From: Ashinkailepas kermadecensis
Lineage: Eukaryota; Arthropoda; Thecostraca; Neolepadidae
NCBI GenBank assembly: GCA_034440615.1
Contig: JAOTOM010004351.1
Coordinates: 1 to 64,000 of the forward strand
Direction of reading: 5' to 3'
DNA: 64,000 bases
A model generated the notes under the pieces. It was given only the letters and a program-made list of their open reading frames with translations. It did not search any database and was not told the origin of the DNA. A program made the position numbers and the translations under genes. Positions 12,091-25,059 of this stretch are shown piece after piece. The first letter of the stretch is position 1; each line of letters starts with the position of its first letter.

Positions 12091-12390
12091 ATTGAAGGTG
12101 ATTATAAAAAGTAACTAAATTCTCATATGAAGTACAAATAGAATAAGAAATCGGTCTAATATATTTTGGGCATGACCCTTCTTTCGAGACAATAAACATG
12201 CAGACATTTTATGCAAGACAACCTAACCTAGGTTTGGTTTGGTTAGGTGATGTAAAGTCCTGTGCATAAAATGTCTGTGTGTTTATTCTGTCTCTGAAGA
12301 AGGGTCATGCCCAAAATATATTAGACAGATTTCTGATCCCATTTTTACTTAATATGAGCATCTGGTTACTTTTTATAATCATCTTTAATA
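12091..12390. mobile_element. Long foldback (hairpin) element
   Basis: Two arms of about 130 bp are near-perfect inverted copies. For example, aatatattttgggcatgacc near 12159 is mirrored near 12305, and gattataaaaagtaac near 12101 is mirrored near 12365. The loop centre holds aacctaacctagg followed by its own inverted copy. No clear target duplication was found. It is probably a MITE or foldback transposon, unrelated in its termini to the two GGGTAATC elements. Confidence 0.8.
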
Positions 12391-13701
12391 TCAGATTTCT
12401 AGGAGTTTCTTTTTAATGCAATATTTATGAGTGTGCTGGACATGATGGGACTACTCATTTCCTCTGCAAATGCATACTTCTCAGTTGGGAGGCAGAATAA
12501 CACCCAAAAAGTGGCTTGGAGTTGGGTAAAATAGCATAAAAAGTAGTGTTCAAAATATAAAGAATGATGTGTAACCTAACTTAGTGCAACCTTCCACACA
12601 ATAAGGCAAATTCGTTCTTAATGGGAAATTTCCAAACAATTTTTTCCTAAACATTTTCAAAGTACAAAAACCTAACCTAACCTAAGCTAGCCTGAACAGT
12701 TATTAAATAAAGAAACTAAAAATGTAAAAGCAATATTGAAAAATACTAACAACCATCAAAAACCTAACCTAACATAACTTAGCTAAACCTAACCTCTTTG
12801 TATGCCTCATGGTGGTAAAATATGTGTAAAACATGTTTTGTGGTTACCTCAAGCTGCAATAATACTGATATGACTATCATACCTAGAAGTTGAAATATGA
12901 AGTGATAGAATACTATGTCATTGTTCACCTACGACACCATTTGGTTATGACTGTTGTGTTGGGAGGATGTGAAGCTGCCATGTTTTTTGGGTATTTTCCC
13001 TGATCAGATTTCTTCAAAGAATAATTGAGGATAAATGTTTGCTTTAGACCTGGTGTGGCATTTCAAGAACAAAAATATTGTAGAAGCACATTTCTGAACA
13101 TTATTATGGCAATGGTAGCATTCATTCCTGTGAAAAGTATTCCTCCTTTTTTGACAAACCTAACCTAAGCTAACCTAGCCAAAAAAGCTAACCTAACCTA
13201 GCCAAACCCATGCTAACCTATCCTAAGCTAACCCAGCCTAACCCAGCTTTTTTTTTGCCTTTTTATAACCTAGCCTATCCTTGTATATAATATAAAATAA
13301 TTGTTTTAACAAATTCACCCAAAAAATCCTGAAAATTAATGAAATTTTGGTTCTTATTTTGTGCAGTAATGAATGTTTATTCCAACCTCCATAAGATAGT
13401 GATGCCTCAGGCAGCTGCCAGTATGCAGTCAACTTTTATCTTGAGCAGATTTTGCAGGGCACGTGCAAAATTGATGTGTGATTAAACTTGCAACCAAGCA
13501 TTTGCACCAATTGGGAATGTTGAATATATTGCTGTTTTAAGGACAGAACATCCGACAACCAGTAGAGCAAATTCTCGAAACTTTGTGTTCCATCCAACAC
13601 ACATCAGGAGGCCATCAATGCATATAATAATACCAGCATCATATGACACGTGTTGACAAGCTGTGAGTCCCCACATTAACGTGGTGTATCCTCTGTTACA
13701 G
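12391..13701. other. AT-rich intron with scattered CCTAA tracts
   Basis: Runs of cctaacctaac occur at about 12668-12690, 12765-12795 and 13157-13245, the last as degenerate cctaagctaacctagcc units. No other exon was seen before the acceptor at 13701. Confidence 0.55.
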
Positions 13702-13762
13702 GGAATCGGCATCGACAGCGATTCGTTCCCAGGTGAAGTAACTATTATAAAGCGCGAGCCTG
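13702..13762 (+). CDS. TFAP2: TFAP2 (AP-2) internal exon, equivalent of vertebrate exon 3
   Basis: A 61-bp exon sits between a good acceptor (ctctgttacag) and the donor gtaagt. It reads GIGIDSDSFPGEVTIIKREP and then ends with one base of a Gly codon (phase 1). This resembles the short vertebrate AP-2 exon that encodes a GI-IP-Q-VIKKGP segment just before the DNA-binding domain; I recall that exon as 52 bp, also 3n+1. It contains IKRE, which fits the psi-K-x-E sumoylation consensus (inference). Its phase 1 donor matches both downstream alternatives at 19136 and 19533. The exon before it (activation domain) was not found in 1-13700 and is presumed upstream of the window. The short length limits confidence, but phase, order and motif agree. 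Confidence 0.78.
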
Positions 13763-15448
13763 GTAAGTCTCAGAGCTGGCTTACCAGCCCTACCAGAGGG
13801 TCGAGGAATGCACGGGGCTGGGGCGTGGACCTAGTGATATGAAGAGTAGGTGTTCGGGGAACGCGTGAGCTTGACGAAGACAAAGCCAGCTGATTTTGTG
13901 GCGGTGTGATCCTCGGTGACCCATCGCCGTTTGTAAAAGTACTACAGTGCATTATTATTATATGTATAATGTCGAATAACGTTCATTAAAGTCGATTGCA
14001 TTGCTTGTAGTGCCTGACGATTATCAGCTGCTGGGAGGCAACCTTTTGAAGGGTGATATTTCATAGAGCATGAAAAAAAACTAAATATCGTCTGTTGATG
14101 CTGTTAGACTGTTTGTGTTGACTGGTTGGTAGCAAGATCTGGTGGGTACCTATTGTATTATCAGTCAATTGTTATTGTATTCACTCTGTTCTCTTTGGCT
14201 CTCGACGTTTCTTCACATGTTCCGTCATGCTAAATGCTCCTGAACGCTATTTTGCTTCTTTTTTAAATACTTTATCTGACTATTGTGTTTTGTGCTGTTG
14301 TGACAGATTGCCAATCACTGCTTGTTGTAATAGGAATACACACGTAGATATGTAGGGCATGGCGTGCTATTCTGTTTCTTGGTCGCTAGATGTCTCTGCC
14401 ACTTGTTCTCGGTTTGCGTCCTACTACTCCGCTATCTCCTGACAGCCTCAACCTCTCCTATCATCGGAACTTAATATCAGCAAGACACCTTGTTGGGCGA
14501 TCTCGAGGGAGGCCTGATCAGTGTGTCTCTTCATGTTTGGAACGGTTATTCCATCTTACTCGATGGAGTCAGCCATTTCTGCAGTGTTCCGCACTGCAGT
14601 TCTGCAGTTCACTGCAGTTTCCGCACTGAGTCAGCCATTTCTGCAGTGTTCCGCACTTATTGCAATAGTTAAATTCGGGCATTACAGTAAGTTGGTGTAT
14701 GGAACATCACTGCATGCACCATGATGCGCAGTATGTTATTACAACAGCATCCTGGGGTTCATATCTCGTAGAGTGGAGGGTATGAACCCAAGGCATCAAA
14801 ATCAGCCATCGGGTCGAAAAAGTCAACAGTATAACACATACAAATGATGAAATGTGAAAAATAGCCATGAGCACTCTTCCATGGTAATAATGTTTGCAAG
14901 TTATGTAAAAATGTGATGAAATAATGTAATCGAATGCAGTCGTATTTCACGGACGTCAATTCATGAAGTCGAAGTTCTGTCGATTTGCCAGTTCCTGTTC
15001 TAAGCAAGCTTCTATTAGGTGTTTGTTTCCCGCAAATTTTGTAATTCCATGACACTGTTACAGAATGTGCGGAACTCACAGCAAAGCACTACGTGCAGTG
15101 TTGATGTTAATCACTGCAATTGCCGCATGGTTAAGAAACTGATAAAGCCGGTAGAAAAGGACAACTTGGCATGTCGTGGGAACTGTATCACTCGTTCAAA
15201 GGCTCCATTGCCGTGCCTGTCGCTCAGGTTGATTTTTTTCCTGCTAGTTGGAGAAAGACTCACTGAGCCGAGAGCTTCGGTCGCAACCAAGCCTGCTCCT
15301 GTGCTACAAGATTCATTGAAGCCCCGGAAAGTCACCAAATCCTCCCCACCACCACCGAACGGGTCACGTGACACTTAGACGGTCCGCCACCCGCTCAGAT
15401 ACGCGCAAACGCAGACTTGAACTACAGACTTACCCTCGCTCGTCCTGC
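13763..15448. other. TFAP2 intron, no other feature
   Basis: Unique sequence with a small duplication, gagtcagccatttctgcagt, at about 14566 and 14630. No exon recognised. Confidence 0.5.
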
Positions 15449-15720
15449 GGTGCCACACCCACCAGATTTTGAGGGTGTGGCTGAAAAGGGAACCCCCGTT
15501 AAACTGCCGCTCGTGTCCTGTTGTGCCACACGCACCAGATCCTGTGGGTGTGGCTGAAAAGGGAGCCCTCCTTAAACTGCCGCTCGTGTCCTGTGGTGCC
15601 ACACGCACCAGATCCTGAGGGTGTGGCTGAAAAGGGAACCCCCCTTAAACTGCCGCTCGTGTCCTGTTGTGCCACACGCACCAGATACTGTGGGTGTGAC
15701 TTAAAAGGGAAACCCCTCAT
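15449..15720. repeat. 73-bp minisatellite, about 3.7 copies
   Basis: ccacacgcaccagat recurs at 15526, 15599 and 15672 (period 73). It lies in the TFAP2 intron. Confidence 0.92.
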
Positions 15721-16934
15721 TTCCTCTGTCAAGCTATATCCTACCATCACTTCCAGGGCACAACATATTTCCTGGTGGCAGCGTGGTTTCGTCCTCTCTG
15801 ACGTCACCCCATGTGCTGCTTTGTAAATAATGATAATTAACGGACCATCGCAGTGTGGCGTCTCCACCGCCCATCGCCCAATCTAATCCTCAGACGAATA
15901 CTGTGTCAATCCCAGTGCGCTGCTGTGTATCACTGAACTGGTGAGTTGTCAGACGGTCCCGAGCGCGGGGAAATACTGGCGATAACGTCATCTGACAGCC
16001 GTGGCCGCGCTTTGGGGTTCTGCAACACCGCGACAACTCATCGGGACGTGAACAGATGTGTCGGCCACTCTCCTCGCTGGAGACCAATTACACCGCGCTT
16101 TCGCTGGCAAATTGAGCCGATTCAGAGTGGCGGTGCCTCCCCTGCGACTGTGGTTAGTCCGTTGGAGCCCAGACAACGATATCGATTTTCACGCATTCGT
16201 TGCGCGCAACCCCAGCTGCGACTGGTGCCCATTATCGCCCACTTGTTGCCGCACAAATCCGCTATCGCGCCGCATAACGCCGCATAGCGCCACAATTCGT
16301 CTCGGTAAGCGCGCGCTCTCATTTTCCGACTGCGATTGTATCTGGGCGTACTCGCGGCGCGACGTACCCGCCATCAGATCAGCTGACACCTCATTTCCTC
16401 CCCGGGGACCGGCGGCGGCGGCTTTCACGGCGCGAGAAAAACATGTCTGTGCGCTTTGATTGCCTTGGCGCGCCGCAGAGCGGTGGCCAGCGTTGGCGGC
16501 GATCGCGTCGTCGGCCGTCCAGCGGCGCCGGCCGGTACACGGTGCGCGCGCGCCGTCCCATGTCTCTCGACACCACAAACGGCCACAAACGGCCGTCGGC
16601 AGTGGACCACTCAACAGTGCACTCGAGTCCTCCACCGTATAACACTGATATGGAAGCATACGGGACGGCGTTTGAAGGACTGAATGGTCTTTTTGTAGCG
16701 TATGGCTGGTCTGAGGAGGCGACTTTCTTGCGATCGTCAGGTCAGAGAATATGGCGGCAGAAGTCAATGAAGAAGTACGAATCATTCAGAGATAAGCGAT
16801 AAATGTATGGTAGCATTTTCGTAAATGAATGGCAGCATTTTGGTAAATGTGTTTTAACATTTTGGAAGATGCATCGTACCATTTTGATGTACCCGACTCT
16901 GATCTTAACAGCATACTCAGATCAGCATAGATCA
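15721..16934. other. Intron, no gene seen
   Basis: A GC-rich unique stretch with open frames on both strands but no recognisable protein. Confidence 0.5.
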
Positions 16935-17160
16935 GTTGTCGTCAGCCAAAAACAGTCCCATCGTAAGATCAGTTGTCGTTAGCCAAAAACAGTCCTACCG
17001 TACGATCAGTTGTCGTTCGCCAAAAAAGAATCCCACCGTACGATCAGTTGTCGTTAGCCAAAAACAGTCCCACCGTACGATCAGTTGTCGTTGCTAAAAA
17101 ACGTCCCACCGTACAACCAGTCGTCGTTAGCCAAAAACAGTTCCACAATTTATCAGTTGT
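16935..17160. repeat. ~37-bp minisatellite, about 6 copies
   Basis: gatcagttgtcgttagcc followed by aaaaacagtcccaccgtac is repeated with small length changes. Confidence 0.88.
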
Positions 17161-17921
17161 CGATTCAAGGCATAATGTCGGTCAGGTTTTTCTTCAGTTG
17201 CCCGAGGTGACGGAATCATATACCTGGTCAGTCATATAGACGGCTGCAACTGTATTTGTGGCTATCGGAACACCGCGTTATTATTATTGCATGGACTGAT
17301 GATTGGAATGGTCCATGCACTTACTTGCCTTGCAACCCCTGAAGTTCTGCGGTAGACCAGATTTTCGAGTTCCACGAAATTCACGTATGACCGGTTTAGA
17401 CCGTTTTCAGTGGAGCTGCTTTCGTGGTGTAATTTCTGCTGGTCCGGAGAACAAGTTTTACGTGAAATATACACTTAAACTTTAGTTCATTTTAATGCGC
17501 TGATATCTTCGCTGAAACTATTTTTAGTTTGCGTAGTCAATCGTCATACTTAAAGGTCTGATTGTATTAGCAATGTATCACCTTCCCTTGTTTTGTAGTC
17601 TGCAGACACACAACACGCCCGGAAACTCACACGCCTAGGCTGCCTGCGAGGCATGTTCATGTCATCTACAGCAATACAACAGGTATCACTGGTCATATAT
17701 CTCGGTGGACACATCTAGGAATCCCTGGGTAAACAGTTTGTGACCTCAGTACTTTTTGTTTGTTTATTAGACTTACGCTGTAGAATCGGTCACCACATAG
17801 CATACAATTTTGTCATGGACGCTTGTCGAAGGGGAACTGTTCGGTCCTTTGCTGGAGTGTGTCCGTTCTAAGCTGTTAAGCGGCGGACTCGACGATGCTA
17901 GATGACACGTGGTGCTCAGTA
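17161..17921. other. Intron, no gene seen
   Basis: Unique sequence; no conserved exon. Confidence 0.5.
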
Positions 17922-18232
17922 CACCACAGTCCTTCAGACGTGGAGACAGTTGGGTGCTCACGACATGGCCATACACCACAGTCCTTCAGACATGGAGACA
18001 GTTGCGTGCTCACGACATGACCCTACACCACAGTCCTTCAGACATGGAGACAGTTGTGTACTCACGACATGGCCCTACACCACAGTCCTTCAGACGTGGA
18101 GGAAGTTGGGTGCTCACGACATGGCCATACACCACAGTCCTTCAGACGTTGAGGCAACTGTGTGCTCACGACATGGCCCTACACCACAGTCCTTCAGACG
18201 TGGAGGAAGTTGGGTGCTCACGACATGGCCCT
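17922..18232. repeat. 52-bp minisatellite, about 6 copies
   Basis: caccacagtccttcagac recurs every 52 bp from 17922 and 17974 onward. Confidence 0.92.
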
Positions 18233-18516
18233 GGTCGCATCGCATCGTGTAGGGCTCACTCCTCACACCGCACACGATGTGAGGTGATGAGGTGACGAGG
18301 TGACGGGCCAAGCGACGGTGCGCTCTGATCTGTAGTCGATGTCTGTCCGTGTGGGGCAGCTGTCGAACCAGCCGGCCGACGGCCAAGTCCTGATCAACTT
18401 TACGCGCGTGCATGTGGCGCGACGACGTGCTGACGGCGGGCGGTGGGGGGCGGGGGGGGGGGCGGCTAACTGCACCCGTCTAGTAGCCTCTCACCGGCTG
18501 ATGGTGTCACAGATAC

Positions 18517-18611
18517 AGACCCGACCCGACCCGACCCGACCCGACCCGACCCGACCCGACCCGACCCGACCCGACCCGACCCGACCCGACCCGACCCGAC
18601 CCGACCCGACC
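18517..18611. repeat. (CCCGA)n microsatellite, about 19 copies
   Basis: A nearly pure pentanucleotide run, about 525 bp before alternative exon A. The following 100 bp contain scattered gacctgg/ctgac motifs. Confidence 0.95.
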
Positions 18612-19135
18612 AGATCCGACTAGTTGCAACCAATCTGACCACACCCGACCTGGCTTGGCTGACTGAACTTGACCTGGCTGGACCTGACCTGGCGTGATAT
18701 CGACTAACGACGACCGGTGTGGGTGGCTAATGCGCGAGCTATGGCGCTGCTAGCTGTGACCCTGCTGGATTATCCGGTGTTAGCGTCACACTTCTCGGGG
18801 ATCCCGGGAAATTGCGCCGGGCGATTGCGGCCAACAAATCCGGGACTGTCCAAGTACCAAGCCCGTGAAAATATCCAACGCATCCTGAGCATAACGCATG
18901 TTCTTTCGGGCATTCCACGGTTTTGACAAAATTGTATTTGGCTTGATGCTGCTCGCTTGCCTGCAACTTTGCATTTTGTTGGGCTGTTTGTTGGGCCTGC
19001 GCGACTGTCGGTCTTCTGTTGCGGCTGGCAGTGGGCCGGGCGCACTGCGTCTCTGTGAACCGTCCATGGTCGACATGGCCAGGCGGGCCGCTGCAGAGAC
19101 GGCCACCGGCGACTAACCGGCGGCGGCGTTTGCAG

Positions 19136-19322
19136 GGCTTAAGTCGGACGATTTTCTTCTGCACGGGGGCGCACACCCCTCTGACGTATTCTGCAGCGTG
19201 CCGGGCCGGCTTTCTCTGCTCAGCTCCAATTCCAAGTACAAAGTCAATGTGGCCGAGGTGCGCCGCCGCCTCTCGCCGCCCGAGTGTTTGAACGCCTCGC
19301 TGCTGGGCGGTATCTGCCGCAG
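19136..19322 (+). CDS. TFAP2: TFAP2 alternative exon A (start of DNA-binding domain)
   Basis: A 187-bp exon bounded by gtttgcag and the donor gtaggt, phase 1 in and phase 2 out. It reads [17 protein letters not shown] and then the AP-2 signature [14 protein letters not shown], followed by [28 protein letters not shown] and ICRR. In known AP-2 proteins the corresponding positions are normally Thr-Ser-Lys-Tyr-Lys-Val-Thr and a V/I-L-R-R ending. Exon A therefore carries Asn for Thr twice and Cys for Leu, but keeps the SPPEC and basic residues. It is 210 bp upstream of a second version of the same exon (19533-19698) with the same phases. No stop or splice-site damage is visible. The linker before VFCSVPGR is seven residues longer than in B. 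I infer a functional alternative exon rather than a relic. Confidence 0.88.
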
Positions 19323-20639
<1,317 letters not shown>

Positions 20640-21175
20640 TTCTTTCTTCTATCTCCTCTCTCCTCTCCTCCCTTCTATCCTCCCTCCTCTCCTCTCCTCT
20701 CCTCTCCTCTCCTCTCCTCTCCTCTCCTCTCCTCTCCTCTCCTCTCCTCTCCTCTCCTCTCCTCTCCTCTCCTCTCCTCTCCTCTCCTCTCCTCTCCTCT
20801 CTCTCCTCTCCTCTCCTCTCCTCTCCCTCTCCTCTCCTCTCCTCTCCTCTCCCTCTCCTCTCCTCTCCCTCTCCTCTCCTCTCCCTCTCCTCCTCTCCTC
20901 TCCTCTCCTCTCCCTCTCCTCTCCTCTCCTCTCCTCTCCTCTCCCTCTCCTCTCCTCTCCCTCTCCTCTCCTCTCCTCTCCTCCCTCTCCTCTCCCTCTC
21001 CTCTCCTCTCCTCTCCCCTCCTCTCCCTCCTCTCCTCTCCTCTCCCTCTCCTCTCCTCTCCTCTCCTCTCCTCTCCTCTCCTCTCCTCTCCTCTCCTCTC
21101 CTCTCCTCTCCTCTCCTCTCCTCTCCTCTCCTCTCCTCTCCTCTCCTCTCCTCCTCTCTCATCTCTCATCTCTCT
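20640..21175. repeat. (CCTCT)n polypyrimidine tract, ~0.5 kb
   Basis: More than 500 bp of almost pure C and T on the + strand, mostly cctct pentamers with ccctct interruptions. The Leu-Ser-Ser or Arg-Glu-Glu open frames across it are artefacts. Confidence 0.97.
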
Positions 21176-21895
21176 ATATCTCTCTGTCTGTCTCTCTGTC
21201 GCTCTGTCCGTCTCTGGTCGTAGCTTGATTGCATGTTTGTTACCTCAGCTGTGTGGCGTATTGATTTGTTTGCTGCTTTACTGTTCACTTTCCCAAAGGG
21301 CGCCACATTTTGTAACATTCCGGACACTTCTGTTTGCTGCCTCTGCTTTACTCTATCATGTGCATATTCTTACCATATTGTGTTCATTGCTCGCGTTGTG
21401 TGTATTTCCTTCTCCACTGCCGTCCCTCCTCTCACCTGTAATGGCCGAATGTTGTTTGGCCCGTTTACTCGACACTCTCCTCTCCGCGGACGCCCTCCTG
21501 TCAGCCACTTTATCTCCCCATCTGTTCTTGGCTCCTGGGCGAGCCGAGCCCCTCCCGGCAGTGTTTCCCCTCGGTATCCTCCATCTCCTCCGTTGTGTTC
21601 TGGCCGCCCCCCCCCACAACCGGTGTAACGGCCGCTCCGGTTCGTGTCTGGGCCGGAGTGCCGTCGGTCGCAGTCGGAAGTGCCGGCGTGTCCGCGCTGG
21701 CCCATCGTCTCGGCGGGCACAGGCTAACGCCGATCCGTCTGCCGATAGTCCGCATGGGAATGGGGCCTTGTAAACAATAACCGGCGCCACTTGTCATCCC
21801 AATCGGCCTGTTTTCGCCTCCGCTCTCGCCGCGACACCTCCCGGCGACCGGCGGCGACGATGCGCGGGTGGCGCCGCCGGGCTCCGACGCTATCG
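21176..21895. other. Intron, no gene seen
   Basis: Unique GC-rich sequence after the pyrimidine tract; long open frames on both strands without any recognisable family. Confidence 0.5.
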
Positions 21896-22040
21896 TCGGG
21901 TGTGTCGGTGTCGGTACAATGCTGGACGCCGGCGGGTGTGTCGGTGTCGGTGCAATGCTCGACGCCGGCGGGTGTGTCGGTGTCGGTGCAATGCTGGACG
22001 CCGGCGGGTGTGTCGGTGTCGGTACAATGCTGAACGCCGT
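21896..22040. repeat. ~39-bp minisatellite, about 4 copies
   Basis: gccggcgggtgtgtcggtgt with a caatgctgga segment is repeated. A second ~82-bp duplication (cactgtacaggcgtcggagg) follows at about 22112-22270. Confidence 0.88.
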
Positions 22041-22111
22041 CGCTCGGCGTGTCGGCGCGAGTCGGCTTGGTGCTGTCGATGTGTGCACAGTAGTGCCGTT
22101 GGAGGGCCGTG

Positions 22112-22270
22112 CCACTGTACAGGCGTCGGAGGAGGGGGAGGCGGACCACCGCTCGGCAGGGCGCGGTGCTGCACCCTGCCCGGTCGGGCCGTGCCACTGT
22201 ACAGGCGTCGGAGGAAGGGGAGGCGGACCACCGCTCGGCAGGGCGCGGTGCTGCACCCTGCCCGATCGGG
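22112..22270. repeat. 82-bp tandem duplication
   Basis: cgtgccactgtacaggcgtc and its GC-rich context occur twice, nearly identical. Confidence 0.85.
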
Positions 22271-22439
22271 CCCGTCGCGGCGCAGTCCGCTTAGCACATG
22301 TGACAGTCATTGTAATTAGTGATAAGCAGGTTGTATTTGCATGCGCCGTGGCGGCGGCTGTCTCGGAGGTCATCCTTGGAACACCTGCTGCCTGGCTGAT
22401 GCCGCAAGTGTGTCTGCAGATGTATCTGTCTGCCTGACT

Positions 22440-22830
22440 TATCAGATAACGGGTAGTTGTGTCTCAGATGTTGGCTAATTATCCGTTTCAGATGCCAGCT
22501 GGTTATCTCTCAGATGTTGTCCAATTATCCGTCTCGCATGTTAGATAGATGTCTGTCTCTGATGTCAGCTGGTTATCTGCCTCATATGCTTCTAGTTGTT
22601 TCAGATGTCGCTAGTTTTCTCTCTCGGATGTTATTTAGTGTCCGTCTCATTTGTTCCTAGTTGTCTGTCTCAGATATTAGCAAGCTATCTGTCTCAAATA
22701 TTGGATAATTCTTTGTCTCAGACGTCAGGCAATTATCTCTGTCATGCTAGCTAACTATCTGTCTCAGTAGTTAGGTAATTGTCTGTATCAAACGTTGGCT
22801 AATTGTCGGTCTCAGATGTCGCCTGGTTAC
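22440..22830. repeat. Degenerate ~28-bp repeat
   Basis: Loose repetition of tgtctcagatgtnagctaattatc with strong divergence between copies. Confidence 0.65.
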
Positions 22831-23463
22831 CTGGTGTCCCCGTCAGCTAGTATCTGTGGAGTCATCGGTCGTGACGTGGTGATCATGCACACACGGATAT
22901 AGCTAACCTGACTGCCGTTCCACTATGTAGCACCCGGCGTGTGCCTTTGGCAGATTCGTGTGATGCGAGAGCTGTGCGTTTACGAAACGTTTGTTACGTT
23001 CTTTTGGCCTTGATTATATTCCCATACTCATGTGCAGTAAATGTCAGTGCTATGTAACTTATAAGGCGAAGCACACAATGCTCTAATTATTTTATGATTA
23101 TAGTGATATAATTTTGACACTTGGTGTGACAGCAGGACGGCCAGATCTGCTGTCGCCGAGCCGCCAAGTACGCCGTCACGTGCGCGGATGCGCTTCCCGC
23201 CAGGCCTTGCTATAGTGTGACGCTCGCCATATTTGTCGGCCCGGGTGCCGAAAGCGCCGGCTGCGTGCGGCGGCTGCCGACTGACAATGCCACTGGCCGG
23301 CGGGAGGTGCACACTGCGCGCGTGACGTCAGTCGGCTTTATCGGGTCGATCGCAGGCCGGCCCTGCCGAGATGAATGAGCCGGACAGCCGCTCGAAGGTC
23401 TTAATTAGCGCTCTGCAGCTGCAGTGACGGATGACGGGCGCGGGAGGTTTGGCCGTAGTTTGT
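22831..23463. other. Intron, no gene seen
   Basis: Unique sequence; nothing recognised on either strand. Confidence 0.5.
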
Positions 23464-23725
23464 CGAGACGTGGCACCGGTGTCGGTTGCACATGGCGTCC
23501 CCTCACTGGTCTGGCTCGGCCGGTCGCCCGAGACATGTCATCGGTGTTGGATGGACATGGCGTCCCCACACTGGTCTGGCTCGGCCGGCCACTCGAGACA
23601 TGGCATCGGTGTCGGTTGCACATGGCGTCCCCACACTGGTCTGGTCTGGCCCGGCCGCCCGCCCGAGACATGGCATCGGTGTTGGATGGACATGGCGTCC
23701 CCTCACTGGTCTGGCTCGGCCTAGC
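23464..23725. repeat. 65-70-bp minisatellite, about 4 copies
   Basis: catggcgtcc recurs at 23491, 23556, 23621 and 23691. Copies alternate between a gtcggttgca and a gttggatgga variant, so the true repeat may be a ~130-bp dimer. Confidence 0.88.
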
Positions 23726-24261
23726 TCACCTATATTAATTTTTGACTGTATTATCGAAGCATCGACGTCATCGTTGAACTGTTTGAAACCGTCGTACCCA
23801 TACATCATTGTCTTCGACAGCAGAGTACGGCTGTGGCTAGCTTGCACGGATGTTTTGTTGTGGCAGCCGATGGACAGTGGACGGGACAGTTTGGCAGTGG
23901 ACAGTGGACGGAGCCGAGGCAGTGAACAGGACCGGCGGGTAGTGGACCGGGCCGGTGGACGGAGCCGGTGGACAGTGGACTCGGCGTCGGAGCCGTGTTG
24001 GCTCGGGTGACGCACCTGCTCGGCAGCCGGTCACCGACCCCTGCCCATCGAATTGTCCGGTCACGTCCGACGACTTTTATTACATCGTAGTTACCTGTCA
24101 AAATTCCCCTGCCCGCGAGATGAAACGGCGTCTGGCCCCGCATCTGGCCTGGCCGGGCCTAGGTGGCAGCCCATGCAGTTGCCCATATCAGCATTGCTGT
24201 GTGGTCGTTGTGCAAGCCTTGAGCCATGGGGGCTCTGGTGAAGGCACACTCCCCGACCCAG

Positions 24262-24942
24262 CCGGGCCCTTCTGTGGTCCCATGTCATGGAGAACACACC
24301 TGCCCCTTCTGTGGTCCCATACCATGGAGGACACACCGGACCCTTATGTAGTCCCATACCATGAAGAACACACCGGGCCCTTCTGTGGTCCCATACCATG
24401 AAGAACACACCGGGCCCTTCTGTGGTCCCATACCATGGAGGACACACCGGACCCTTATGTAGTCCCATACCATGGAGAACACACCGGACCCCTCCTGTGG
24501 TCCCATACCATGGAGAACACACCGGACCCCTCCTGTGGTCCCATACCATGGAGAACACACCGGACCCCTTCTGTGGTCCCATACCATGGAGGACACACCG
24601 GGCCCTTCTGTGGTCCCATACCATGGAGGACGCACCGGACCCCTCCTGTGGTCCCATACCATGGAGGACACACCGGACCCCTCCTGTGGTCCCATACCAT
24701 GGAGAACACACCGGACCCCTCCTGTGGTCCCATACCATGGAGAACACACCTGCCCCTTCTGTGGTCCCATACCATGGAGGACACACCGGACCCCTCCTGT
24801 GGTCCCATACCATGGAGAACACACCTGCCCCTTCTGTGGTCCCATACCATGGAGGACACACCTGTCCCTTCTGTGGTCCCATACCATGGAGGACACACCT
24901 GCCCCTTCTGTGGTCCCATACCATGGAGGACACACGCCGTGG
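24262..24942. repeat. 38-bp minisatellite, about 18 copies
   Basis: ctgtggtcccataccatgga plus gaacacaccggacccctc, period about 38. Open frames on both strands are repeat artefacts. Confidence 0.95.
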
Positions 24943-25059
24943 TGCAGCTCCGGTACCCGGATACCAGTCCGTCCAGTCGGCAGAGTCGCGCACAATGATC
25001 GCACTCTGTAACCTTTTGAATGAGTGTCTGGCTTGGTTGAGCGTCGTTTCTTGTGCTCG

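Noticed and set aside
13482..13712. 76-codon - strand frame as a possible transposase remnant.
   Set aside because: No catalytic motif or neighbouring terminal repeats could be recognised, and it overlaps the TFAP2 exon on the other strand.
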